Of a stretch of DNA of 64,000 nt, positions 38,253-45,709 are shown piece after piece. Under the pieces are notes generated by a model. It was given only the letters and a program-made list of their open reading frames with translations. It did not search any database and had not been told where the DNA came from. The DNA is from Seonamhaeicola algicola. Lineage in GTDB: Bacteria; Bacteroidota; Bacteroidia; Flavobacteriales; Flavobacteriaceae. The stretch lies in NCBI RefSeq assembly GCF_007997385.1, contig NZ_VOSC01000030.1, positions 838 through 64,837 of the forward strand, read 5' to 3'. Every line of letters begins with the position of its first letter. Position 1 is the first letter of the stretch. The translations under genes were made by a program, and so were the position numbers.

Positions 38253-39395
38253 ATGAAACCATTAGAAGGTATAACGGTTCTTGAATTTGCACAGTTTATG
38301 GCTGGCCCTTCGGCAGGCCTTAAATTGGCAGATTTGGGTGCGCGCGTTATTAAAATAGAAAGACCCGTAAAAGGTGAAGCTGGCAGACAAATAGCCCTTA
38401 AAAATCTATTTTTAGATGGCAGCAGTTTGGTTTTTCATACGGTAAACAGAAATAAAGATTCTTACGCAGCCGATTTAAAAAATCCTGAAGACTTAGAGCG
38501 TGTTAAAAAGTTAATTGCCCAAGCTGATGTAATGACACATAATTTTAGGCCAGGTGTTATGGAAAAAATTGGGTTAGATTACAACACGGTTAAAAAAATA
38601 AACCCACAACTAATTTATGCTACCGTAACTGGCTATGGTTCAGTTGGGCCATGGGCTAAAAAACCAGGACAAGATTTATTAGTGCAGTCTATGTCTGGCT
38701 TTGCCAATTTAACTGGAAATAAAAACGATAATCCAACACCAGTTGGTGCAGCCCTAGCCGATTTAATTACTGGTGTACACCTTTCACATGGTATTTTATC
38801 TAGTTTAATAAGAAAAGAAAAAACAGGCCAAGGCGCTTTAGTAGAAGTAAGCTTACTAGAATCTACGCTAGATTTTCAGTTTGAAGTTATAACCACCTAT
38901 TTAAACGATGGCAACCAAAAACCTGTACGTGCAAAACAAGGGTCTGCACACGCCTATTTAGGCGCTCCATACGGTGTATACAAAACAAAAAACGGCTATA
39001 TTGCTTTGGCAATGGGCTCTTTAATAAAACTAGGCGAAGTACTCAATTGTAAAACTTTAACAGCGTACACAGACTCAAAATCATGGTTTACAAACCGCGA
39101 TGAGATTATGGACATATTAAGGTCGTTTTTAATTACTGAAAACACATCGTATTGGCTTGAAATATTAGAAAAAGAAGGTATTTGGTGTTCAAATGTGTTT
39201 GACTACAAAACACTATTAAATCATGAAGCCTACAACGTATTACAATGGGACCAAAAAATACAATTACTTTCAGGCGAACAAGTACACACCACACGCTGCC
39301 CAATTAGAGTAAATGACAAACGATTATTTGCCGAAAAACCAGCACCAAGAGTAGGCCAACATACTGATGCCATTATTAAAGAATTTAACCTGTAA
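38253..39395 (+). CDS. Class III CoA-transferase (CaiB/BaiF) (first)
   Basis: 380 residues of the formyl-CoA/carnitine CoA-transferase family, which moves CoA between carboxylic acids through an aspartyl thioester. N-terminal [14 protein letters not shown] (CoA-binding Rossmann part), [25 protein letters not shown] and the catalytic Asp170 in [10 protein letters not shown] correspond to Asp169 of formyl-CoA transferase. The substrate acid is not known. It pairs with a paralogue only 3 nt downstream, both beginning MKPL and of nearly equal length, so a hetero-oligomer is possible. Confidence 0.9.
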   Translation: MKPLEGITVLEFAQFMAGPSAGLKLADLGARVIKIERPVKGEAGRQIALKNLFLDGSSLVFHTVNRNKDSYAADLKNPEDLERVKKLIAQADVMTHNFRPGVMEKIGLDYNTVKKINPQLIYATVTGYGSVGPWAKKPGQDLLVQSMSGFANLTGNKNDNPTPVGAALADLITGVHLSHGILSSLIRKEKTGQGALVEVSLLESTLDFQFEVITTYLNDGNQKPVRAKQGSAHAYLGAPYGVYKTKNGYIALAMGSLIKLGEVLNCKTLTAYTDSKSWFTNRDEIMDILRSFLITENTSYWLEILEKEGIWCSNVFDYKTLLNHEAYNVLQWDQKIQLLSGEQVHTTRCPIRVNDKRLFAEKPAPRVGQHTDAIIKEFNL

Positions 39396-39398
39396 GCC

Positions 39399-40544
39399 AT
39401 GAAACCATTACAAGATATATTAATTATAGATTTAAGTCAGTTTTTATCAGCACCTTCAGCAACCCTACGTTTGGCCGATTTAGGAGCTAGAGTTATAAAA
39501 GTTGAACGCCCAGAAACAGGTGATATTTGTCGTCAATTATATGTTTCAAACACTATTTTAAATGGTGAATCATCAGTTTTTAGAGCCATCAACAGAAATA
39601 AAGAAAGCTTTCAAGCAGATTTAAAAAATGATACTGACAAACAACGTGTGCTTAAGCTCATTGAAAAAGCCGATGTATTAGTACACAACTTTCGGCCTGG
39701 TGTTATAGATAGACTTGGTTTTGATTATGATACAATAAAAAAAATAAACCCTAAAATTGTATATGGTGAAATTTCAGGTTATGGTACTGAAGGTCCTTGG
39801 AAAGCTAAACCTGGCCAAGATTTACTATTACAATCGTTATCAGGTTTAACTTGGCTAAATGGTAACCAAGGTAATGGGCCCACACCTGTTGGTCTTGCTA
39901 TTGTTGATATTTTATCAGGCGGACATTTAGTCCAGGGTATTTTAGCCGCATTACTAAACCGCATAAAAACAGGGAAAGGCTCTAAAGTATCGGTTAGTAT
40001 GCTAGAATCTATTTTAGATTTTCAATTTGAATCTATCACAACATTTTATCATGATGGTGGGCAACCAACCTTACGCCCAAAACGCCACAGTGCACACGCA
40101 TATTTAGGAGCACCTTATGGAGTTTATAAAACCAGCAACGGCTATTTATCATTAGCTATGGGATCTATTCCTTTTTTAGGCGAATTATTAGGCAACAAAA
40201 AACTAACAGCATTCCAAGAAATAGAAAGTTGGTATAATAAAAGAGACGAAATTAAAGATTTACTAGCCGAAACACTATCTAAAAACACCTCTGAACATTG
40301 GCTATCTATTTTAGAACCGGCAGATATATGGTGTGCCAAAGTAATGAATTGGGATGAACTTTTTGAACTTGAAGGCTTTAAAGTACTAGACATGATACAG
40401 GAAGTTGTTATGGGCGATGGCTTTAAATACCAAACCACACGATGCCCTATTAAAATAGATGGAAACGTATTAAAATCTAATTTAGGTTCGCCTGCTTTAG
40501 GTGAACATACACAAGCTATTTTAAACGAATTGATAAAAGCATAA
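39399..40544 (+). CDS. Class III CoA-transferase (CaiB/BaiF) (second)
   Basis: 381 residues, a clear tandem paralogue of the preceding gene with the same landmarks ([39 protein letters not shown], catalytic Asp170 in GLAIVDILSG). Both copies keep the nucleophile, so neither looks like a dead subunit. Its stop overlaps the start of the next gene (TAATG at 40542-40546), indicating translational coupling. Acid substrate unknown. Confidence 0.9.
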   Translation: MKPLQDILIIDLSQFLSAPSATLRLADLGARVIKVERPETGDICRQLYVSNTILNGESSVFRAINRNKESFQADLKNDTDKQRVLKLIEKADVLVHNFRPGVIDRLGFDYDTIKKINPKIVYGEISGYGTEGPWKAKPGQDLLLQSLSGLTWLNGNQGNGPTPVGLAIVDILSGGHLVQGILAALLNRIKTGKGSKVSVSMLESILDFQFESITTFYHDGGQPTLRPKRHSAHAYLGAPYGVYKTSNGYLSLAMGSIPFLGELLGNKKLTAFQEIESWYNKRDEIKDLLAETLSKNTSEHWLSILEPADIWCAKVMNWDELFELEGFKVLDMIQEVVMGDGFKYQTTRCPIKIDGNVLKSNLGSPALGEHTQAILNELIKA

Positions 40545-41779
40545 TGAATAAAGATAAACTCAGAATAGCGGTTAGAAAATTTGATGCTTTTGAATCGGCC
40601 ATTGCTAAAATATGGGATAAATTTTGTTATCAAATTGGTACAGATTTAGAACTTGAAGCTGTTCCGTTAGAGCTTCATCCGTTATACGACACCATTTTAA
40701 AAGAAGAAGGGTTAAAAAAAGGGCTTTGGGATATAGCGCTTATAAATACTGATTGGATTACCGAAGCATACAGCAATAATGCCATTGAAAACTTAACGCC
40801 TTATATAAAAAATAATCCGCCTGAAGACTTCCCAAACGGTTGGTCTCATTCGCTTCGATACAAACAAGAATTTAATAATAATGTTGTTGCACTACCCTTT
40901 CATGACGGGCCCGAATGCTTAATATACAGAAAAGATTTATTTGAATCTATTGAAGAAGGTGTTAATTTTTACAGCACTTACGGCAAACCTTTAGAAATTC
41001 CTAAAACTTGGGATGATTTAATGCAAGTTGCTGAGTTTTTTAACAGGCCAGAACAAAACTTATACGGCACAACCTTTGCTGCTTATCCTGATGGGCACAA
41101 TACTGTTTTTGATTTTTGCCTACAGCTTTGGACACGTGGCGGTGACCTTTTTGACCAAAATAAAAACATAAAACTAAACTCAAAAGCCGCCATTGAAGGC
41201 ATGACATTTTATCGTAAAGCCTTAAAAAACACAAATGCAATACACCCAAAATCCAGAGATTTTGATTCTGTAAAATCAGGTATGGCTTTTGCCAGTGGCA
41301 ACTTAGCTATGATGGTTAATTGGTTTGGTTTTGCTTCAATGTGCGAATTTTTAGAAACCTCAAAAGTAAAAGGTAAAGTAGATATAGCCAACGTACCTGC
41401 AGGCCCTAATGGAGAAGGCTCATCATTAAACGCCTACTGGATGTATGTTATTGGTAGCGGTAGCAAACATAAAGACATAGCCTATGAATTTATAAAATTT
41501 GCCGTAAACCAAGAAAATGACAAACTACTTACTCTAGAAGGCGCTATTGGCTGCCGAAAATCTACATGGCATGATGCAGATGTTAATAATGAAGTACCCT
41601 ATTATCATAAATTAGAAACACTTCATAAAAACACAAAATCTTTACCCAGAAAATCAAATTGGTCTAGCATTGCTAATGTTATTGATGCTTTGGTTTTAGA
41701 TGTTATAAACACATCAAAAAACATTGAAACCATATTAAACGAAGCGCAAGAAAAAGTAAATCAAATAGAAAATATTTAA
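40544..41779 (+). CDS. Solute-binding-protein-fold protein without signal peptide (second)
   Basis: 411 residues, family 1 solute-binding fold: LRIAVRKFDAFESAIAKIWDKF, GLWDIALINTDWITEAYSNNAIENLTPYI, DGPECLIYRKDLF, PKTWDDLMQVAEFF, LNAYWMYVIGSGSKH, EFIKFAVNQENDKLLTLEGAIGCRKS. These are classic sugar-binding-protein segments, yet the N-terminus (MNKDKLRIAVRKF) is charged and has no signal peptide. It is more conventional in sequence than the first copy. Cytoplasmic location is inferred. It is coupled to the second CoA-transferase by a 1-nt overlap and followed 2 nt later by the oxidoreductase gene. Confidence 0.85.
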   Translation: MNKDKLRIAVRKFDAFESAIAKIWDKFCYQIGTDLELEAVPLELHPLYDTILKEEGLKKGLWDIALINTDWITEAYSNNAIENLTPYIKNNPPEDFPNGWSHSLRYKQEFNNNVVALPFHDGPECLIYRKDLFESIEEGVNFYSTYGKPLEIPKTWDDLMQVAEFFNRPEQNLYGTTFAAYPDGHNTVFDFCLQLWTRGGDLFDQNKNIKLNSKAAIEGMTFYRKALKNTNAIHPKSRDFDSVKSGMAFASGNLAMMVNWFGFASMCEFLETSKVKGKVDIANVPAGPNGEGSSLNAYWMYVIGSGSKHKDIAYEFIKFAVNQENDKLLTLEGAIGCRKSTWHDADVNNEVPYYHKLETLHKNTKSLPRKSNWSSIANVIDALVLDVINTSKNIETILNEAQEKVNQIENI

Positions 41780-41781
41780 TC

Positions 41782-42852
41782 ATGGATTTAGTTTACAAAC
41801 CAGAATTACCAAAAGAAAACAGACCCATTTACATTATAGGCGCAGGTGGCATAGTACGTGATGCGCACTTACCTGCTTATAAAAAAGCAGGATTTAATGT
41901 TGCTGGTATAACAAACCGAACCAAACAGCGCGCTATTGATGTTGCCAAAAGTTTCAATATACCAAATGTGTTTAACTCAGTTGAAGATATGGTAGCACAT
42001 GCACCAGAAAACGCAGTGTTTGATTTAACATTAATGCCCAATCAATTTGTTAAAACTTTAGAATTATTACCCGATAATGCTGCCGTTTTAATTCAAAAAC
42101 CCATGGGCGATTATTATGAACAAACATTAGAAATTTTAAACGTTTGCCGAAGAAAACATTTAATTGCTGCCATTAATTGCCAAATGCGCTTTGCCCCTTA
42201 TGTAATGGCCGCAAAATACATGATAGAAAAAGGATTAATTGGCCAACTATATGATTTTGAAGTTAGATTATCTATCTACACACCATGGGAGTATTTCCCA
42301 AACGTTGTTAATCATCCACGGTTAGAAATTCAACAACACAGTATTCATTATATAGATTTAATTCGTTCGTTTTTAGGCAACCCCAAAAAGGTATATTCAA
42401 AAACCTTAAAAAACCCAGCCAAAAAAATGTCGTCTACTAGAACCACTACTATTATGGATTATAGTGATGCTATGCGTGCTATTATAAACACCAATCACGA
42501 TCATAATTTTGGAGAAAAAAACCAAGAAAGTTTTGTTAAATGGGAAGGCACTAAAGGTGCTATAAAAGCTCGTATTGGCTTATTGCTAGATTACCCAAAC
42601 GGAAAACCAGACTTATTTCAATATTGTTTAATTGAAGAAGGCAAAATTCCCAAATGGGTAGAAGTTCCTTTAGAAGGCTCATGGTTCCCTGATGCTTTTG
42701 TAGGCACTATGGCCTCATTAATGCGTTATGTTGAAGGTTCTTCAAAAGAATTACATACAAGTGTTGAAGATGTAGTACACTCTATGGCTATTGTTGAAGC
42801 CGCTTATCAATCTAATAATAACGGAGGCGTTACTCCAAATTACAATATTTAA
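41782..42852 (+). CDS. Gfo/Idh/MocA-family oxidoreductase
   Basis: 356-residue cytoplasmic NAD(P)-dependent dehydrogenase of sugars or cyclitols. Rossmann motif [16 protein letters not shown] (about 18-33), a dinucleotide-site lysine in IQKPMGDYY (QKP in place of the usual EKP), and the catalytic His region [16 protein letters not shown] followed by the substrate-binding sheet. Likely oxidises or reduces the sugar imported by the RhaT-like permease. Between the second SBP-fold gene (2 nt) and the MaoC gene (22 nt). Confidence 0.9.
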   Translation: MDLVYKPELPKENRPIYIIGAGGIVRDAHLPAYKKAGFNVAGITNRTKQRAIDVAKSFNIPNVFNSVEDMVAHAPENAVFDLTLMPNQFVKTLELLPDNAAVLIQKPMGDYYEQTLEILNVCRRKHLIAAINCQMRFAPYVMAAKYMIEKGLIGQLYDFEVRLSIYTPWEYFPNVVNHPRLEIQQHSIHYIDLIRSFLGNPKKVYSKTLKNPAKKMSSTRTTTIMDYSDAMRAIINTNHDHNFGEKNQESFVKWEGTKGAIKARIGLLLDYPNGKPDLFQYCLIEEGKIPKWVEVPLEGSWFPDAFVGTMASLMRYVEGSSKELHTSVEDVVHSMAIVEAAYQSNNNGGVTPNYNI

Positions 42853-42874
42853 TAGAACTAGAAAAAGTATTAAT

Positions 42875-43333
42875 ATGCATATAAAATCGCAATTTTTTGA
42901 AGACTACACCTTAGGGCATAAAAGAGAAACTTTAGGAAGAACCATTACTGAAACAGATTTTGTTGTTCATGCAGGACACACTGGCGATTATTTTCCACAT
43001 CATATGGATGCTGAATGGTGTAAAAGTCAACCATTTAAACAACGTATTGCCCACGGCACCTTAACTTTTTCTGTTGGTATTGGCATGACAGCTACAGAAA
43101 TTAACCCCGAAGCTTTCTCAAAAGGATATGACCGTTTGCGCTTTATCAAACCTGTACATATTGGTGATACCATTAGAGTTGTTGTTACAATTTCAGAAAA
43201 AAAAGACTCAAAACACCCTCATTTAGGTCACATAAATGAGCATGTTGAAATTTTTAACCAAAATGATGAACTTGTTTTAGTATGCGATCATATTTTATTA
43301 GCAAAGAAAAAAGAACATCCAGAAAATCAATAA
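42875..43333 (+). CDS. MaoC-like hot-dog dehydratase/hydratase
   Basis: 152 residues from the ATG at 42875; an upstream frame overlapping the preceding gene is rejected because the domain starts at [11 protein letters not shown]. Hot-dog fold with the hydratase site: GDYFPHHMD (Asp38, His43) and [14 protein letters not shown], then [13 protein letters not shown]. MaoC proteins hydrate 2-enoyl-CoA or dehydrate 3-hydroxyacyl-CoA. Next to two CoA-transferases it suggests a CoA-thioester step in the pathway. The fucosidase gene begins 11 nt later. Confidence 0.9.
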   Translation: MHIKSQFFEDYTLGHKRETLGRTITETDFVVHAGHTGDYFPHHMDAEWCKSQPFKQRIAHGTLTFSVGIGMTATEINPEAFSKGYDRLRFIKPVHIGDTIRVVVTISEKKDSKHPHLGHINEHVEIFNQNDELVLVCDHILLAKKKEHPENQ

Positions 43334-43344
43334 AAACTAAACAC

Positions 43345-44910
43345 ATGAATAAGGTATTAATAGTATTACTTGTAACAACATTGTTTTCATGTAATAACAA
43401 AACAAAAGCTCAAGATAACGCTAATGAAACCCCAAAAGAAGCTAAAGCTACTTATGAAGCTGATTGGGAATCACTCAAACAACACAAAACTCCAGATTGG
43501 TTTTTAGATGCCAAATTTGGTATTTATTGCCATTGGGGGCCATACAGTGTGCCAGCTTATGAAAACGAGTGGTATGCACATTGGATGTATGTTGATGAAA
43601 ATAACCCCGAAGCCAAAAATGGTAAAGCACATAAAATACATGACTACCATGTAAAAACATATGGCCCTTTAAATGAATTTGGCTATAAAGATTTTATCCC
43701 CATGTTTAAAGCCGAAAAATTTAACGCAGCAGAATGGGCAGACTTATTTGAAAAAGCAGGCGCTAAATTTGCAGGACCAGTATCTGAACATGCCGATGGA
43801 TTTGCTATGTGGGATAGTGACCTAACTGAATGGGATGCCAAAGATATGGGGCCAAAGCGTGATGTAATGGGAGAGCTAGCAAAAGAAATTCGTAAAAGAA
43901 ATATGAAATTTATTGCTACATACCACCGCCAATGGTTATTTGGCTGGTACCCTACTTGGGATGAAAACACTGATGCCTCAAACCCTGAATATGCAGGACT
44001 TTATGGCCCAAAATTAAAGAAAGGCGATAATAAAATGCCGCGTAGTAAACATGAAATTGATAATAACATTGAAAAGTATTACCCTGTAGCTGATAAAGCT
44101 TTTAATGATGAATGGCTAAACCGACTTAAAGAAATTATTGATAAATATAACCCAGATTTAGTTTGGTTTGATAATAAAATGGATATTATTAGTGAAGAGC
44201 ACAGAAAAGGTTTTTTACAATATTATTACAATGAGGCCGAAAAGAAAAACCAAGAAGTAGTATCTACTTATAAGTTTTATGATTTTGCTAAAGGCAGTGC
44301 TGTATATGATTTAGAACGCGCAAGAATGCGTGAGAAAAAGGATTTTCCTTGGCTTACAGATGACTCTATTGACTGGAAATCTTGGAGCCATATTAGTAAT
44401 CCAGATTATAAATCTACCAATCGTTTAATTGATTTTTTAGTTGATGTAGTAAGTAAAAATGGTGCCGTACTTTTAAATATTACACCAAGAGCAGACGGCA
44501 CAATACCTGAGCCAGTTAAAGAACGTTTACTTGAAATGGGGCAATGGTTAAAAATTAATGGCGAAGCTATTTACGGCACACGTACTTTTGATATTTATGG
44601 TGAAGGTGATGCTAAAGTAGTTGAAGGACACTTAAGTGAACGAAAAAATGCTGATAATACAGCAAAAGACATTAGGTTTACAACCAAAGGAGAAACACTT
44701 TATGCTATTGTTCTAGACTGGCCTGAAGGCAATGAATTGGTTATAAAATCACTTAAGCAAGGTAACACACTTTTAAAAAAGCCAATAAAAACTATTGATT
44801 TTATTGGAGGACAAGCTAATTTAGATTTTGAAGTTAAAACTGACGGTTTACACATTAAACTTCCCAAAAAATCTGGCAACCATGCTTACACATTTAAAAT
44901 GAATTTTTAG
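43345..44910 (+). CDS. Alpha-L-fucosidase-like glycoside hydrolase (GH29)
   Basis: 521 residues from the ATG at 43345, a lipoprotein (VLLVTTLFSCNN). GH29 landmarks: PDWFLDAKFGIYCHWGPYSVPAYENEWYAHWMY, AGAKFAGPVSEHADGFAMWDS, KFIATYHRQWLFGWYP, and PDLVWFDNKMD with the nucleophile Asp276; the NGAVLLNITPRADGTIP motif follows. It probably removes alpha-L-fucose or a related 6-deoxy sugar. It is the last gene of the RhaT operon (11 nt after MaoC) and the only one in it with a secretion signal, so it links the pathway to polysaccharide breakdown. Confidence 0.92.
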   Translation: MNKVLIVLLVTTLFSCNNKTKAQDNANETPKEAKATYEADWESLKQHKTPDWFLDAKFGIYCHWGPYSVPAYENEWYAHWMYVDENNPEAKNGKAHKIHDYHVKTYGPLNEFGYKDFIPMFKAEKFNAAEWADLFEKAGAKFAGPVSEHADGFAMWDSDLTEWDAKDMGPKRDVMGELAKEIRKRNMKFIATYHRQWLFGWYPTWDENTDASNPEYAGLYGPKLKKGDNKMPRSKHEIDNNIEKYYPVADKAFNDEWLNRLKEIIDKYNPDLVWFDNKMDIISEEHRKGFLQYYYNEAEKKNQEVVSTYKFYDFAKGSAVYDLERARMREKKDFPWLTDDSIDWKSWSHISNPDYKSTNRLIDFLVDVVSKNGAVLLNITPRADGTIPEPVKERLLEMGQWLKINGEAIYGTRTFDIYGEGDAKVVEGHLSERKNADNTAKDIRFTTKGETLYAIVLDWPEGNELVIKSLKQGNTLLKKPIKTIDFIGGQANLDFEVKTDGLHIKLPKKSGNHAYTFKMNF

Positions 44911-44936
44911 TGCTAAAAATTAAAAATAGTTATAAT

Positions 44937-44970
44937 AAAAATCCAGAGTTAGTAACTCTGGATTTTTTTT
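44937..44970. terminator. Intrinsic terminator after the fucosidase
   Basis: Stem ATCCAGAG/CTCTGGAT with a TTAGTAA loop (44941-44963), preceded by an A-run and followed by T8. Confidence 0.9.
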
Positions 44971-44995
44971 GACAACACAAAAATACTACTGTACA

Positions 44996-45709
44996 CTATT
45001 CTGTTCTAAACTCAAAAACCTGCGACTCAGAGCTAGAACCACTGTAGTCAGTAGTTATTACTTTCCAATAATAAACAGTATTTGCTGTTAATGCTATATT
45101 TTCTATACTTGTATTTGTAGTAGTTTCTTGTAGCGTTGTTGGCGGGTTATTGGTACCTAAGTAAACATCATATGATGCTATATCATTATCTGCATCACTA
45201 CCTGTCCAACTTAAGGTTACTGGTGCTGCTACCTCACTACCCATTGCTGGCGCTACAACTTCTGCTGGAAATGGTGCATAATTTTCTACACCTTCGCCTG
45301 CGTTATAAAATTTCCAAGTTTCACTTGTGGCAGTAGTTGTGGTTTTATTTGATTTTGATACTACATACCATGAATATGCCGTATTTCTTTTAACTGTTAT
45401 AGATATTGAATTATTGGCAGTATCATGTTCACTGGTTTCATCAGTACCTAAATTTTTTAATACAACTGTATAATTATTAGTATTTGCCGATATACTCCAC
45501 TCAAAAGTTATTCTACTCTCGGTTTCTGATATTACAGTACCTTCATAGCATGCTTCATCTTTTAAAGGGAACTCTAATACTGTAGATTCTGGTGGCAATA
45601 TACCACCTCCAGATGGTCCTCCATCTCCATCATCACTACCTCCTCCGCAACTAAATAATATTAATCCTATTATTAAGATACCGCTTTGTATATATTTATT
45701 TAGTTTCAT
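44996..45709 (-). CDS. Lipoprotein with fibronectin type III-like domains
   Basis: 237 residues with a lipoprotein signal peptide (GLILFSCGGGSDDGDGG). Two Fn3-like repeats: NTAYSWYVVSKSNKTT and NTVYYWKVITTDYSGSSSESQVFEF close the domains, and DADNDIASYDVYLGTNNP lies in the second. No catalytic residue is seen, so it is probably an adhesive or glycan-binding surface lipoprotein. Its start overlaps the stop of the preceding beta-helix gene by 4 nt (ATGA), so the pair is translationally coupled and the two products probably act together. Confidence 0.75.
   Translation of the reverse strand: MKLNKYIQSGILIIGLILFSCGGGSDDGDGGPSGGGILPPESTVLEFPLKDEACYEGTVISETESRITFEWSISANTNNYTVVLKNLGTDETSEHDTANNSISITVKRNTAYSWYVVSKSNKTTTTATSETWKFYNAGEGVENYAPFPAEVVAPAMGSEVAAPVTLSWTGSDADNDIASYDVYLGTNNPPTTLQETTTNTSIENIALTANTVYYWKVITTDYSGSSSESQVFEFRTE

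Noticed and set aside
37094-41779. An ABC importer composed of the two SBP-fold proteins
   Set aside because: There is no permease or ATPase gene and the proteins lack signal peptides.
42791-42874. N-terminal extension of the MaoC gene
   Set aside because: It overlaps the oxidoreductase gene and lacks homology; the hot-dog domain begins at 42875.
43282-43344. N-terminal extension of the fucosidase
   Set aside because: It would precede the lipoprotein signal with a charged stretch (KEKRTSRKS) and overlap MaoC; the ATG at 43345 gives a normal lipoprotein signal.
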